Part shown: in pieces, positions 17,624 to 27,446 of the stretch
Layout: each line of letters starts with the position of its first letter
Numbering within the stretch: the first letter of the stretch is position 1
Origin: Maribellus comscasis
Lineage (GTDB): Bacteria > Bacteroidota > Bacteroidia > Bacteroidales > Prolixibacteraceae
Length of the DNA stretch: 64,000 nucleotides
Reading direction: 5' to 3'
NCBI RefSeq assembly: GCF_009762775.1
Contig: NZ_CP046401.1
Location: forward strand, 930,001-994,000
Made by a program: the position numbers and the translations under genes
The notes under the pieces: model-generated
Told to the model about the DNA's origin: nothing
What the model saw: the letters and a program-made list of their open reading frames with translations, nothing else
Database searches by the model: none

Positions 17624-19885
17624 ATGTTTGATTTAGACCTTATAAAAAGTGTATACTCCGGACTAGCCGGAAAAATCGAAAAAAGTAAAAAAACTTTAAA
17701 CCGGCCGATGACTTATGCCGAAAAAATCCTTTATGCACATTTATATGAAACACAAGAACTTGACGCCTTTAAAAGAGGAGCAGATTATGTAGATTTTGCC
17801 CCCGACAGAGTGGCTATGCAGGATGCTACCGCTCAGATGGCGTTGCTTCAGTTTATGAATTCAGGGAAAAACACTACTGCTGTTCCGTCAACCGTTCATT
17901 GCGATCATCTTATTCAGGCGCAGGTAGAAGGAAAAACCGACCTGAATGTAGCCCAAAATGCCAATAAAGAGGTTTTTGATTTTCTGGAATCTGTATCAAA
18001 CAAATACGGAATTGGTTTTTGGAAACCAGGTGCCGGAATTATTCATCAGGTTGTTTTGGAAAACTACGCTTTCCCGGGCGGAATGATGATTGGAACTGAC
18101 TCGCACACGCCGAATGCCGGCGGACTTGGAATGGTTGCCATTGGTGTTGGCGGAGCCGACGCAGTTGATGTGATGGCAGGAATGCCCTGGGAATTAAAAA
18201 TGCCAAAACTAATTGGTGTAAAATTAACCGGGAAACTGAACGGATGGTCAGCACCAAAAGATATTATATTAAAAGTTGCAGGTATTTTAACGGTAAAAGG
18301 TGGCACCGGTGCAATTATTGAATATTTTGGCGAAGGTGCCAGATCTTTGTCGGCAACTGGAAAAGGAACCATTTGTAATATGGGTGCTGAAGTTGGTGCT
18401 ACAACCAGTTTATTTGCTTTCGACGAAAGTATGGCGCGCTATTTGAAAGCTACCGGCAGAGAAGAAGTGGCGGAGCTGGCTAACGATATGAAAGAATATT
18501 TGAAAGCAGATCCGGAAGTATATGAAAATCCGGAGGTGTATTACAATGAATTAATCGAAATTAATCTTTCAGAGCTTACTCCTCACGTAAACGGGCCATT
18601 TACACCCGACCGTGCAACGCCAATTTCGGAAATGGGAAAAACCGCACGTGAAAGCGGCTGGCCCCTGAATGTTTCGGTTGGTTTAATAGGAAGTTGTACC
18701 AATTCATCTTACGAAGATATTTCAAGAGCCGCTTCAATTGCAAAACAGGCGGTTGATAAAGGGTTAAAAGTAAAATCGGAGTTTACAATTACCCCGGGAT
18801 CGGAACAAGTGCGCTACACTATAGAACGCGACGGTTTTATCAGTACTTTTGAAAATATGGGTGGAAAGGTATTTGCCAATGCATGTGGTCCCTGTATCGG
18901 TCAGTGGGCTCGTCCGGGAGCCGACAAGCAGGAGAAAAATACCATCGTTCACTCCTTTAACCGGAATTTTTCAAAACGTGCCGATGGAAATCCAAATACA
19001 CATGCATTTGTTACATCGCCTGAATTGGTGACTGCTCTTGCCATTGCCGGTACACTGGACTTTAACCCGGTTACCGATTCTCTTATAAATGAAAAGGGAG
19101 AACAGGTGAAACTGGATCCGCCTACAGGATTTGAATTGCCTTCCAATGGATTTGCCGTAGAAGATGCGGGTTATCAGGAACCGGCAGAAGACGGCTCAAA
19201 AGTAGAAGTGAATGTAGCTCCGGATTCAAACCGTTTGCAATTGCTCTCTCCTTTTAAAGCCTGGGACGGAAAAAATATTGAAGGAGCTAAACTTCTCATA
19301 AAAGCACTTGGTAAATGCACAACCGACCATATTTCAATGGCAGGTCCCTGGTTACGGTTCCGAGGACACCTGGATAATATTTCCAACAACATGCTGATTG
19401 GAGCTGTAAACGCATTTAACAGCGAAACCAATTCTATAAAAAATCAGCTTACCGGTGAATATGACCAGGTTCCGAAAGTTCAGCGAAAATACAAAGAGAA
19501 AGGTACCTCAACCGTTGTAGTTGGCGACCATAATTACGGCGAAGGCTCATCGCGGGAACATGCTGCAATGGAACCACGACACCTGGGAGTTCGTGCAGTA
19601 ATTGTAAAATCGTTTGCCCGGATTCATGAAACCAACCTCAAAAAACAGGGAATGCTGGCTTTGACATTTGTAAATGAAGAAGATTACGATCTGATTCAGG
19701 AAGACGACACCTTCAATTTTACAGATTTGGTGGGCTTTGCACCGGGAAAGAACTTACATATTGAAGTTATTCATTCTGATGGCGCGAAAGATATGATTGA
19801 AGTAAGTCATACCTACAATGCACAACAGATTGAGTGGTTCAAAGCGGGGTCAGCACTGAACTTAATTCGAAAACAAAATAATTAA
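17624..19885 (+). CDS. acn: Aconitate hydratase (mitochondrial-type aconitase)
   Basis: This 753-residue cytoplasmic enzyme converts citrate to isocitrate through a [4Fe-4S] cluster. The three cluster ligands are seen as C358 (IGSCTNSS) and C421/C424 (ACGPCIGQW), with the spacing of mitochondrial aconitase. Other landmarks are [14 protein letters not shown] and the swivel-domain motif [14 protein letters not shown]. It opens a same-strand cluster with two isocitrate dehydrogenases and citrate synthase, so the first three TCA steps from oxaloacetate to 2-oxoglutarate are encoded together. Gaps in the cluster are 107, 51 and 33 bases, consistent with one operon ending at the terminator after citrate synthase. 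Confidence 0.97.
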   Translation: MFDLDLIKSVYSGLAGKIEKSKKTLNRPMTYAEKILYAHLYETQELDAFKRGADYVDFAPDRVAMQDATAQMALLQFMNSGKNTTAVPSTVHCDHLIQAQVEGKTDLNVAQNANKEVFDFLESVSNKYGIGFWKPGAGIIHQVVLENYAFPGGMMIGTDSHTPNAGGLGMVAIGVGGADAVDVMAGMPWELKMPKLIGVKLTGKLNGWSAPKDIILKVAGILTVKGGTGAIIEYFGEGARSLSATGKGTICNMGAEVGATTSLFAFDESMARYLKATGREEVAELANDMKEYLKADPEVYENPEVYYNELIEINLSELTPHVNGPFTPDRATPISEMGKTARESGWPLNVSVGLIGSCTNSSYEDISRAASIAKQAVDKGLKVKSEFTITPGSEQVRYTIERDGFISTFENMGGKVFANACGPCIGQWARPGADKQEKNTIVHSFNRNFSKRADGNPNTHAFVTSPELVTALAIAGTLDFNPVTDSLINEKGEQVKLDPPTGFELPSNGFAVEDAGYQEPAEDGSKVEVNVAPDSNRLQLLSPFKAWDGKNIEGAKLLIKALGKCTTDHISMAGPWLRFRGHLDNISNNMLIGAVNAFNSETNSIKNQLTGEYDQVPKVQRKYKEKGTSTVVVGDHNYGEGSSREHAAMEPRHLGVRAVIVKSFARIHETNLKKQGMLALTFVNEEDYDLIQEDDTFNFTDLVGFAPGKNLHIEVIHSDGAKDMIEVSHTYNAQQIEWFKAGSALNLIRKQNN

Positions 19886-19992
19886 GGAATATTCGCCTAA
19901 AATTGAATAAACGGAATAGTGAGGAGTGATAACTACGCGTTTTTCACTCCTAAAAATTATTCAACAAATATAATTCATAAAAAAACGAAAAT

Positions 19993-21222
19993 ATGCAGAA
20001 AATTAAGGTTCAAAATCCGGTAGTAGAACTGGATGGTGATGAAATGACCCGGGTAATCTGGGATTTTATTAAGCAAAAATTGATTCTTCCTTATCTCGAT
20101 GTCGATTTAAAATATTACGATCTGGGAATGGAACACCGCGACGCCACAGATGACCAGGTAACTATTGATGCAGCCTTGGCTATAAAAAAATATGGAGTAG
20201 GTGTAAAATGTGCAACCATTACTCCCGATGAAGCACGCGTTGAAGAATTTGACCTAAAAAAAATGTGGAAATCGCCCAACGGCACCATTCGTAATATTTT
20301 AGGGGGAACTGTTTTTCGTGAACCTATAATGATAAAAAATGTGCCACGTCTTGTTCCGGGATGGAAACAGCCAATTTGTATCGGCCGCCATGCTTTTGGA
20401 GACCAGTACAAGGCAACGGATTTTCTGACAAAAGGAAAAGGTAAACTAACCATTACATTTACACCTGAAGACGGGAGTGAGCCGGTTTCACACGAAGTTT
20501 TTGATTTCGAGGGCGACGGTTTGGCAATGGCAATGTACAATACGGATGATTCAATTCGCGGGTTCGCACGTTCTTGTATGAACCAGGCCTTAGATAAAAA
20601 GTGGCCCCTGTACATGTCGACAAAAAATACCATCCTGAAAGCTTACGACGGAAGATTTAAAGATCTTTTCCAGGAAATTTTTGAGACTGAATTCAAAGAA
20701 CAGTTTGAAGAGGCCGGTATAACATACGAACATCGGTTAATTGATGATATGGTTGCCGCAGCCCTAAAATGGGAAGGCGGATTTGTTTGGGCCTGTAAGA
20801 ATTATGATGGCGATGTGCAAAGTGATACCGTTGCGCAAGGTTTTGGTTCACTTGGACTAATGACATCCACCCTGGTAACCCCCGACGGAGAAACAATGGA
20901 AGCCGAAGCTGCTCATGGTACCGTTACCCGTCATTACCGTCAGCATCAACAAGGAAAACCAACATCAACCAACCCCATTGCATCGATTTTTGCGTGGACC
21001 CGAGGTTTGGCTTTCCGGGGAAAACTGGATGACAATAAAGAACTCATTGATTTTGCTCACGCGCTTGAACAGGTTTGTATTGAAACCGTAGAGAGTGGAA
21101 AGATGACCAAAGATTTGGCTTTGATTATTCACGGCAAAGATTTAAAGGAAGAACATTACCTGACAACAGAGGAATTTCTTTCAGCACTGGATGAAAACCT
21201 GCAGATTAAACTAAATCAATAG
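19993..21222 (+). CDS. icd: Isocitrate dehydrogenase, NADP-dependent, eukaryotic type
   Basis: This 409-residue enzyme oxidatively decarboxylates isocitrate to 2-oxoglutarate. It closely follows the mammalian IDH1/IDH2 pattern: [60 protein letters not shown] and [15 protein letters not shown]. The [11 protein letters not shown] block carries the Arg-His pair that binds the 2'-phosphate of NADP+ in this family, so NADP specificity is expected. It sits between aconitase and a second, unrelated-type isocitrate dehydrogenase. Length and motifs are complete. Confidence 0.96.
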   Translation: MQKIKVQNPVVELDGDEMTRVIWDFIKQKLILPYLDVDLKYYDLGMEHRDATDDQVTIDAALAIKKYGVGVKCATITPDEARVEEFDLKKMWKSPNGTIRNILGGTVFREPIMIKNVPRLVPGWKQPICIGRHAFGDQYKATDFLTKGKGKLTITFTPEDGSEPVSHEVFDFEGDGLAMAMYNTDDSIRGFARSCMNQALDKKWPLYMSTKNTILKAYDGRFKDLFQEIFETEFKEQFEEAGITYEHRLIDDMVAAALKWEGGFVWACKNYDGDVQSDTVAQGFGSLGLMTSTLVTPDGETMEAEAAHGTVTRHYRQHQQGKPTSTNPIASIFAWTRGLAFRGKLDDNKELIDFAHALEQVCIETVESGKMTKDLALIIHGKDLKEEHYLTTEEFLSALDENLQIKLNQ

Positions 21223-21273
21223 TTTAAGAAAATAAAACAAATTTCTTATCTTAGGATAATTTGATAGTTACGA

Positions 21274-22539
21274 ATGACAGACACTACACAAATACAAAAC
21301 GGACAACTTCAAGTACCCGGCAAGCCTGTAATTCCTTTTATTGAAGGAGATGGGATTGGCAAAGATATTTCATTGCCTTCGCAAAAAGTACTTGATGCCG
21401 CCGTTGAAAAAGCATACGGAAATTCGAGAAAGATTATTTGGAAAGAAGTTTTAGCAGGAGAGAAAGCGTTTCGGGAAACCGGAAATTACCTGCCGGATGA
21501 AACGATTGAAGCTTTTAGAGAACATTTAATCGGTATTAAAGGTCCATTACAAACACCCGTCGGCGAAGGAATCCGCTCACTCAATGTAGCACTTCGGCAA
21601 ACACTTGATCTTTTTGTTTGTCTCCGCCCCGTACGTTGGTTTAAGGGAGTACCTTCACCGGTGCGTTTCCCATCCCTGGTGGATATGCATATTTTCCGTG
21701 AAAATACAGAGGATATATATGCCGGCATTGAATACATGACCGGTGAACTGGATGCAAAAAAGTTCAGAGACTTTTTAGTTAATGAAATGGGCGTGGACAA
21801 GATTCGTTTCCCCGAATCTTCGTCTTTTGGTATAAAACCGGTTTCAAAAGAAGGTTCCGAAAGATTAATCAGGGCTGCCATCAAATATGCAATTCAAAGG
21901 CAACTTCCTTCGGTTACCCTTGTTCACAAAGGGAATATTATGAAATTTACCGAAGGGGCTTTCAAAATTTGGGGATATGATTTGGCCGAAAACGAATTTG
22001 CCAACCACACTTTTACGTGGAGACAATTCGAAAACATCAAAAAAGAAAAAGGCCAGATGGATGCCGAAAAAGCGCTGAATGAAGCAAAGAAAGCAGGGAA
22101 AGTAATTGTAAAAGACGTAATTACTGATGCTTTCCTTCAGGAGTCGTTGTTACGCCCCTACGATCATTCAGTGATTGCAACAATGAACTTGAACGGTGAT
22201 TATATTTCTGACCAACTTGCAGCTATGGTTGGGGGAATCGGAATTTCTCCGGGTGCCAATATCAATTACAAAAATGGATATGCCATTTTTGAAGCAACAC
22301 ATGGAACCGCTCCCAATATTGCCGGAACCGGCAATGCAAATCCAAGCTCACTTATTCTTTCCGGCGTAATGATGCTGGAATATATGGGATGGGATGAAGC
22401 AGCTGAACACGTTTACGATGCAATGGAACACACTTTTGCAAAACGAAGAGTTACATCTGATTTATACGCTCAAATGGAAGGAGCGACATTGATGACCACT
22501 TCTGAGTTTGCCGAAGAGATAATTAAAAATATGCATTGA
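21274..22539 (+). CDS. Isocitrate dehydrogenase, E. coli Icd type, predicted NAD-dependent
   Basis: This 421-residue protein matches the bacterial Icd pattern: [25 protein letters not shown] [47 protein letters not shown] and [15 protein letters not shown] [12 protein letters not shown]. The residues that select the coenzyme differ from E. coli. Lys344/Tyr345 are replaced by Asn348/Ile349, Val351 by Ala355, Tyr391 by Ser395 and Arg395 by Ala399. Loss of Lys, Tyr and Arg with Ile and Ala gained is the pattern of NAD+-using members. It would therefore complement the NADP enzyme directly upstream. The enzyme call is firm; coenzyme use is inferred from these positions. Confidence 0.93.
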   Translation: MTDTTQIQNGQLQVPGKPVIPFIEGDGIGKDISLPSQKVLDAAVEKAYGNSRKIIWKEVLAGEKAFRETGNYLPDETIEAFREHLIGIKGPLQTPVGEGIRSLNVALRQTLDLFVCLRPVRWFKGVPSPVRFPSLVDMHIFRENTEDIYAGIEYMTGELDAKKFRDFLVNEMGVDKIRFPESSSFGIKPVSKEGSERLIRAAIKYAIQRQLPSVTLVHKGNIMKFTEGAFKIWGYDLAENEFANHTFTWRQFENIKKEKGQMDAEKALNEAKKAGKVIVKDVITDAFLQESLLRPYDHSVIATMNLNGDYISDQLAAMVGGIGISPGANINYKNGYAIFEATHGTAPNIAGTGNANPSSLILSGVMMLEYMGWDEAAEHVYDAMEHTFAKRRVTSDLYAQMEGATLMTTSEFAEEIIKNMH

Positions 22540-22572
22540 CATTCACGATAATTAATAACAAATACAAATACA

Positions 22573-23892
22573 ATGGAATATATTAAGTACAGATTTTATC
22601 AAAAAGCCAGCAGATGCTCCAAAGAATTCCAGCGTCTAAAAAGCGAACACGCCGATGTGGTTTTGGGCCAGGTAACACTTGGACAAGTTTTAACAGGAAT
22701 GAAAGGAATTCCTTTACTGGTTACCGACACTTCAAAATTAGACCCGGAAGAAGGTATTCGTTTTAAAGGATATTCAATTCCTGAATTACAGCAAAAATTA
22801 CCAAAAATTAATCCGGAAGGGGAACCAATTCCGGAAGGATTGTTCTACCTGATGTTAATTGGCGAGATCCCGTCGCAGGAAGACGCTTTAAATCTTTCAA
22901 AAGACTGGGCTACACGTTCACATGTGCCACAGCATGTTTTTGATGTTATTGATGCCATGCCAAAAACTTCGAAACCAATGACTCAGTTTAGTGCTGCGAT
23001 AGTTTCAATGGCTACGGAATCAATCTTCCAAAAAGCATATCGGGCAGGAGTTGGTAAAAAATTCTATTGGGATGCTACCTACGAAGATGTTATGAACCTT
23101 ATTGCACGATTGCCTCGTATAGCAGCCTATATTTATCGTCGTCAATTCCACAACAGCGACCATATCGAACCAAACCCAAGGATGGACTGGGCTGGAAACC
23201 TGGCTCACATGATGGGATTTGATTCCGAAGATATTCGTCGCTTATTCCGCCTGTATATGATAATTCACGCCGACCACGAAGGTGGAAACGTTTCGGCACA
23301 CACGGCACATCTCGTAGGTTCTGCTTTAAGCAATCCGTATTATGCTTATTCTGCGGCAATGAACGGACTTGCAGGTCCTCTTCATGGTTTTGCCAACCAG
23401 GATGTTATTTTCTGGATGTTCGAAATGCTTGAAGATTTGGATACCGATACGCCAACCGACGAACAAGTTGAAGCATACTGCAAAAAAACATTGGAAGAAG
23501 GAAGAGTTATTCCCGGATACGGACATGCTGTTCTTCGTAAAACTGACCCAAGATTTACCGCCCAGCAGGACTTCGCGAACAAATACATCAAAGACGACAA
23601 AATGGTAAACCTTGCCAATCAGTTGTACAAGGTTGTTCCTCCAATTCTGGGTTCTATTGGTAAAATTAAAAACCCGTGGCCTAATGTTGATGCCTACAGT
23701 GGTTCACTTCTTTACCATTACGGAATTAAAGAATATACCTTCTACACCGTGTTATTTGGTGTATCAAGAGCCTTAGGTGTGCTTGCATCGTTGGTTAACG
23801 ATCGCATTTACGGTATGCCTATTGAACGACCAACATCTCATCCCTTGAGCTGGTTTTTGGAACAGGCTCAGGGCGAAAAAGGAAGTTGTTAA
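22573..23892 (+). CDS. gltA: Citrate synthase, mitochondrial (type I) form
   Basis: This 439-residue enzyme condenses oxaloacetate and acetyl-CoA to citrate. It resembles mitochondrial citrate synthase across its length: GMKGIPLLVTDTS, GIRFKGYSIPE, HADHEGGNVSAHTAHLVGSA, MNGLAGPLHG, PGYGHAVLRKTDPR and NPWPNVDAYSG. The catalytic residues correspond to H271, H318 and D373. It does not show the NADH-regulated hexameric form's features. It is the last gene of the cluster and is followed 15 bases later by a strong terminator. Confidence 0.97.
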   Translation: MEYIKYRFYQKASRCSKEFQRLKSEHADVVLGQVTLGQVLTGMKGIPLLVTDTSKLDPEEGIRFKGYSIPELQQKLPKINPEGEPIPEGLFYLMLIGEIPSQEDALNLSKDWATRSHVPQHVFDVIDAMPKTSKPMTQFSAAIVSMATESIFQKAYRAGVGKKFYWDATYEDVMNLIARLPRIAAYIYRRQFHNSDHIEPNPRMDWAGNLAHMMGFDSEDIRRLFRLYMIIHADHEGGNVSAHTAHLVGSALSNPYYAYSAAMNGLAGPLHGFANQDVIFWMFEMLEDLDTDTPTDEQVEAYCKKTLEEGRVIPGYGHAVLRKTDPRFTAQQDFANKYIKDDKMVNLANQLYKVVPPILGSIGKIKNPWPNVDAYSGSLLYHYGIKEYTFYTVLFGVSRALGVLASLVNDRIYGMPIERPTSHPLSWFLEQAQGEKGSC

Positions 23893-23906
23893 AAATAAAA
23901 TAACTC

Positions 23907-23936
23907 AAAAAAAGCCGGTGGTGCCGGCTTTTTTTT
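23907..23936 (+). terminator. Intrinsic terminator after the TCA cluster
   Basis: GCCGG and CCGGC are flanked by A- and T-runs, forming a long stem (AAAAAAAGCCGG at 23907-23918, CCGGCTTTTTTTT at 23924-23936) with a 5-base loop. It starts 15 bases after the citrate synthase stop. Confidence 0.95.
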
Positions 23937-24203
23937 GCCTGGATTGAAAGCCAAACAGAATTTCACCATCTATCTAAACTTTACTGAAGTTGCCATTTAA
24001 AATTTGAATTTTTAAGAATTTCAAAAGACAATTGGCAAACCACTATTCACAGAAACCGATTTGAAGGTTACACAACAAACCAATAACTGCAGAAGAAAAT
24101 CCGACAAACCTCTCCCCCAGCCAGATTGATTAAGTCAGAGTAATTTTTCAGCTAAACCAATCACTTCCTGATTTGTTAGAAAAGTATTCAGAAAATATGT
24201 AAT

Positions 24204-24761
24204 ATGCAATTAAATAAAGCGATACAAAACAGATGGAGCCCGCGCGGATTTAGTAAAACTCCTGTTTCCGATGAAATGATAAAATTGTTATTTGAAGCTG
24301 CTCGCTGGGCCCCTTCTTCCAGAAATGAGCAACCCTGGACTTATTTTTTTGCTCAGCGGGAAAACTCAAAAATATTTGATGAATTTGTCGGGCTTTTAAC
24401 CGGAAATAACCCGTTATGGGCAAAAGATGCACAGGTTTTAATAATATCGGTAATGAGTAAAATATCAAGTTATAACAACCAACCCAATGGAAAAGCGCTT
24501 CACGATATGGGTGCAGCAAGTGTTTCAATGGCTGTACAGGCAGCTGAAATGGGAATACAAATACACCAAATGGGAGGATTCGACAAACAAAAAGCATCGG
24601 AGTATCTACAACTCGACACACAACGTTTTGAACCGGTAACAATGATTGCAGTTGGATATCCTATTGAAGAAAAACTTGGCTCGGAGGATCAGAAAAACAG
24701 AAAAGCTCAGCATCAAACCAGGAAAGAACTCAGTGAATTTGTATTTCAAAAAACAGATTAA
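24204..24761 (+). CDS. Nitroreductase-family FMN oxidoreductase
   Basis: This 185-residue protein belongs to the nitroreductase fold, FMN-dependent enzymes that use NAD(P)H to reduce nitro groups, quinones or similar acceptors. The N-terminal RWSPRGFS (the usual RRSxRxF phosphate-binding block) and RWAPSSRNEQPW are typical FMN-binding motifs, and VTMIAVGYP is the usual C-terminal strand. The physiological substrate is unknown. It follows the TCA terminator by about 270 bases of unremarkable sequence, so it is a separate unit, perhaps shared with the next small gene. Confidence 0.9.
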   Translation: MQLNKAIQNRWSPRGFSKTPVSDEMIKLLFEAARWAPSSRNEQPWTYFFAQRENSKIFDEFVGLLTGNNPLWAKDAQVLIISVMSKISSYNNQPNGKALHDMGAASVSMAVQAAEMGIQIHQMGGFDKQKASEYLQLDTQRFEPVTMIAVGYPIEEKLGSEDQKNRKAQHQTRKELSEFVFQKTD

Positions 24762-24903
24762 TTATACTCAAAAAGAAAAGTTATAAAACCAACAAAATAA
24801 AATAACGACACAAAATTTTTTTCGATATAAAAAACATAAATAGCTTTGATTGGAAAGGAAACTATCCAACCCAAAACCGATATCCAAAGTTGTGAATATT
24901 GAA

Positions 24904-25242
24904 ATGGAAGTGTTCTCTCAAAAAACAAAAAAAATGGAAAAGTATTTTCTTCACGGTAAACTGACAGCCAAAAACGGACAAAGTGAGCAGCTTGTTAAAA
25001 TTTTACTTAAAGCATCGGAAAATATGAAAGCAACAAAAGGTTGCCGCCTATATGTAATCAGTATGTGCAATGATGAAAAAGAAAACATTTGGATCACCGA
25101 AATTTGGGACAGCAAATATGACCATGACAATTCTTTAAAAAATAAGAAAAACAAAGAACTGATAATGCAAGCTATACCACTTCTGGAAAGTAGCCCTGAA
25201 AAAGGTCAGGAGCTGAAATTCCTAGGAGGATTTGGAATCTAA
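24904..25242 (+). CDS. Antibiotic biosynthesis monooxygenase (ABM)-like small protein
   Basis: A protein of about 112 residues shows the ferredoxin-like ABM pattern: FLHGKLTAKNGQSEQLVKILLKA, then GCRLYVIS and NIWITEIWDS. Dimeric ABM proteins include quinol monooxygenases, but many have no known reaction. The start is uncertain: the frame is open from a TTG at 24850, with ATGs at 24904 and 24934, and the family usually begins near FLHGKL, which favours a late start. It is 142 bases downstream of the nitroreductase on the same strand. Confidence 0.7.
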   Translation: MEVFSQKTKKMEKYFLHGKLTAKNGQSEQLVKILLKASENMKATKGCRLYVISMCNDEKENIWITEIWDSKYDHDNSLKNKKNKELIMQAIPLLESSPEKGQELKFLGGFGI

Positions 25243-25449
25243 TATACTTTTAGTCATTTAAATATATCCTGTCTATCATCCCTAAAACACTCGATACCAG
25301 CAAAAAACAACCAGCCGCAAATAATAATTTTAAAAGATACACCTTCAAAAACCAACCCGATTCTTTGAGCATAAATTAATGCGAAACACGCAACCTTTAT
25401 GTTAAAAAGTAATCTTATGTTATAACTTTTACAATTAAACAAACAGAAA

Positions 25450-26784
25450 ATGAAAAATGTAGTTCTTAAGTGTTCATTCATTTTGACAATGAATCTGTTG
25501 TTACCTTTTTTAACAGAAGCACAACAATTCTGGAACACTACAAATGAATTTTGGGGTGGACCAAAAACAGGAATAACAATAACACATGATTCGGTTATTA
25601 TAGTGAGCACCAACAGAGCAGTTATGAAAAGTACCAACGAATGTGAACAGCTCGAAAAGGTTTTGAGCGCATCAGAAATTTACTCTGTATTCTCCACAAA
25701 AGAAGGCAAAATTTTTGCCGGTGGTCTTGGAAAAATTTTCTTTTCGTCTGATTTGGGAATAAATTGGGACTCTGTTTCAATCCATTCAAACTACCCTGTA
25801 ATAGAATTTGCTGAAAACTCAACAGCCGATATATTTGCAATAACCAGCGATTATGATGAAGGTGACGGAGTTTATTATTCCGGTGATCATGGAGTAAACT
25901 GGGAAAAGCGAAACAGCGGCCTGGGAACTCATTTAGGTTGCAGCAATATAGCAGTAGATAAAAATGACTTGCTCTATCTCACCATATCCGATGAACAAAA
26001 TGTTGGTTTCGGAGGCCTTTTTGTTTCAGACGACGACGGCCTGACGTGGGAAAAAATCTCAGTTAGTGTAAATCTTTTAAGTAATCCGATAAGAATTGGA
26101 ACGACCACCGGCTTGTCGGTTTTGCCAAACGATAGTATTTATCTTAGCTTTTATGGTTTGGCAAGTAATTACCTCATTCAATTGAATATTTATAAAAGCA
26201 TTAATGATGTCAGAATAAACAATTCATGGGAAGTTCTTCAACTTATGGGTTTTCAAAACTGGTGGGAAGATTTTGTATTAAACGATATAAAAATTACACA
26301 GAATGGTGATTGGTATTCATCAACCAGCGGCACTGTAAGCAATGGAGGGACTTGTTATTCAACTGACGGGGAAAACTGGGAAATACTGGACTTTGGACTT
26401 GGAACAGATATTCTGGGTACTCGCAGTGAACAGTTCTTTACCGAAAAAGAAAACGGGAGAGTCTTCATGATTCAAATGCTCGACGAAAGAATATACAAAA
26501 CAAATAAGAGTTTGTATACAGGAATCCGGGATCCGGTACAAATTTCAAAGCCTATAAGCGTTTATCCAAACCCCGTTACAAACGGACAAAAGATAACGGT
26601 TCAGCTACAAAGTAACTCTCATAATAATTTTGTTACCCTTTACGACATAACTGGAAAAACAATTTATTCCTCTCCTGTTACAAGTACCGAAAACAAAATA
26701 GATGCTCCGGGACAGAAAGGTGTTTATATTGTCGAAGTCGTTTCAGATAGCCAAAAATATTCTTCCAAACTTTTCGTTCAATAA
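25450..26784 (+). CDS. Secreted BNR-repeat protein with T9SS sorting domain
   Basis: The 444-residue protein has a signal peptide (about 1-24, ending TEAQQ). The middle carries Asp-box-like turns (SSDLGINWDSV, SGDHGVNWEKR, SDDDGLTWEKI, STDGENWEIL), so a beta-propeller is likely. The last 80 residues form a type IX secretion (T9SS) sorting domain: ISVYPNPV, FVTLYDITGKTIY, then GVYIVEV and a terminal KLFVQ. It should cross the outer membrane and be anchored or released at the surface. Its ligand is unknown. It is a single gene; about 200 bases upstream contain no clear promoter. Confidence 0.88.
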   Translation: MKNVVLKCSFILTMNLLLPFLTEAQQFWNTTNEFWGGPKTGITITHDSVIIVSTNRAVMKSTNECEQLEKVLSASEIYSVFSTKEGKIFAGGLGKIFFSSDLGINWDSVSIHSNYPVIEFAENSTADIFAITSDYDEGDGVYYSGDHGVNWEKRNSGLGTHLGCSNIAVDKNDLLYLTISDEQNVGFGGLFVSDDDGLTWEKISVSVNLLSNPIRIGTTTGLSVLPNDSIYLSFYGLASNYLIQLNIYKSINDVRINNSWEVLQLMGFQNWWEDFVLNDIKITQNGDWYSSTSGTVSNGGTCYSTDGENWEILDFGLGTDILGTRSEQFFTEKENGRVFMIQMLDERIYKTNKSLYTGIRDPVQISKPISVYPNPVTNGQKITVQLQSNSHNNFVTLYDITGKTIYSSPVTSTENKIDAPGQKGVYIVEVVSDSQKYSSKLFVQ

Positions 26785-26838
26785 AATAATTTTCATCTCC
26801 GCGAATTCAACTATCTTTATGGTTCAAAAAGCAGATTC

Positions 26839-27408
26839 ATGGGAAAATACAATGCGGACGTAGTTTTTGAGAATGAAGATTTTACAACTTTTGATTTTGT
26901 AAAAGCCGAATTTGAGGAGTGCCGGTTTATAAATTGTAATTTTTCAAATACCAATCTTTCAGATGCTGCTTTTTCGGAATGTGAATTTGAAAACTGTGAC
27001 CTGAGCATGGCTCAATTGCGAAATACAGCTTTTCAGAATGTAAATTTCAAAAATTGTAAGTTGATAGGACTTCCGTTTGATGAATGTAACTCTTTTTTAC
27101 TTTCGTTTAACTTCGATTCCTGTATTCTTAGCTTTTCGTCGTTTCATAAATTAAAAATAAAAAATACGAGTTTTATAAAATGTAAAATGGAAGAAGTTGA
27201 TTTTTCGGCGGCAAACCTCTCTAAAACAATTTTCAGCGAAAGTGATTTACCGGGTGCTATTTTTGATAATACAATTCTTGAGGAAGCCAATTTTAGTTCA
27301 GCATATAATTTTTCTATCGACCCTGATTTAAATAACATCAAAAAAGCAAAATTCTCTATTCAAAATGTTTCCGGGCTGCTTGACAAATTCAACATTATCA
27401 TCGAATAA
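26839..27408 (+). CDS. Pentapeptide-repeat protein
   Basis: This 189-residue protein is built of A(D/N)LXX-like five-residue units: CRFINCNFSNTNLSDAAF, CEFENCDLSMAQLRNTAF, then VDFSAANLSKTIF and ANFSSAY. Such repeats fold as a right-handed quadrilateral beta-helix. Qnr and MfpA members mimic DNA and protect gyrase, but most pentapeptide proteins have no known role and nothing here proves a link. It has no signal peptide, so it is cytoplasmic. It lies 38 bases upstream of rarA on the same strand, so co-transcription with a replication-recombination gene is plausible. Confidence 0.85.
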   Translation: MGKYNADVVFENEDFTTFDFVKAEFEECRFINCNFSNTNLSDAAFSECEFENCDLSMAQLRNTAFQNVNFKNCKLIGLPFDECNSFLLSFNFDSCILSFSSFHKLKIKNTSFIKCKMEEVDFSAANLSKTIFSESDLPGAIFDNTILEEANFSSAYNFSIDPDLNNIKKAKFSIQNVSGLLDKFNIIIE

Positions 27409-27446
27409 AATCTGTATTTTTAAGCTTCTAAATAATAAAATTTACC

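Noticed and set aside
20115..20633. 172-codon minus-strand ORF inside the isocitrate dehydrogenase gene
   Set aside because: It lies wholly opposite a conserved enzyme and its sequence is low in known motifs.
25254..25637. 127-codon minus-strand ORF over the start of the T9SS gene
   Set aside because: It covers a signal peptide on the other strand and shows no family pattern.
26839..27408. Assignment of the pentapeptide protein as a Qnr resistance determinant
   Set aside because: The repeats alone do not define Qnr, and no Qnr-specific loops were recognised.
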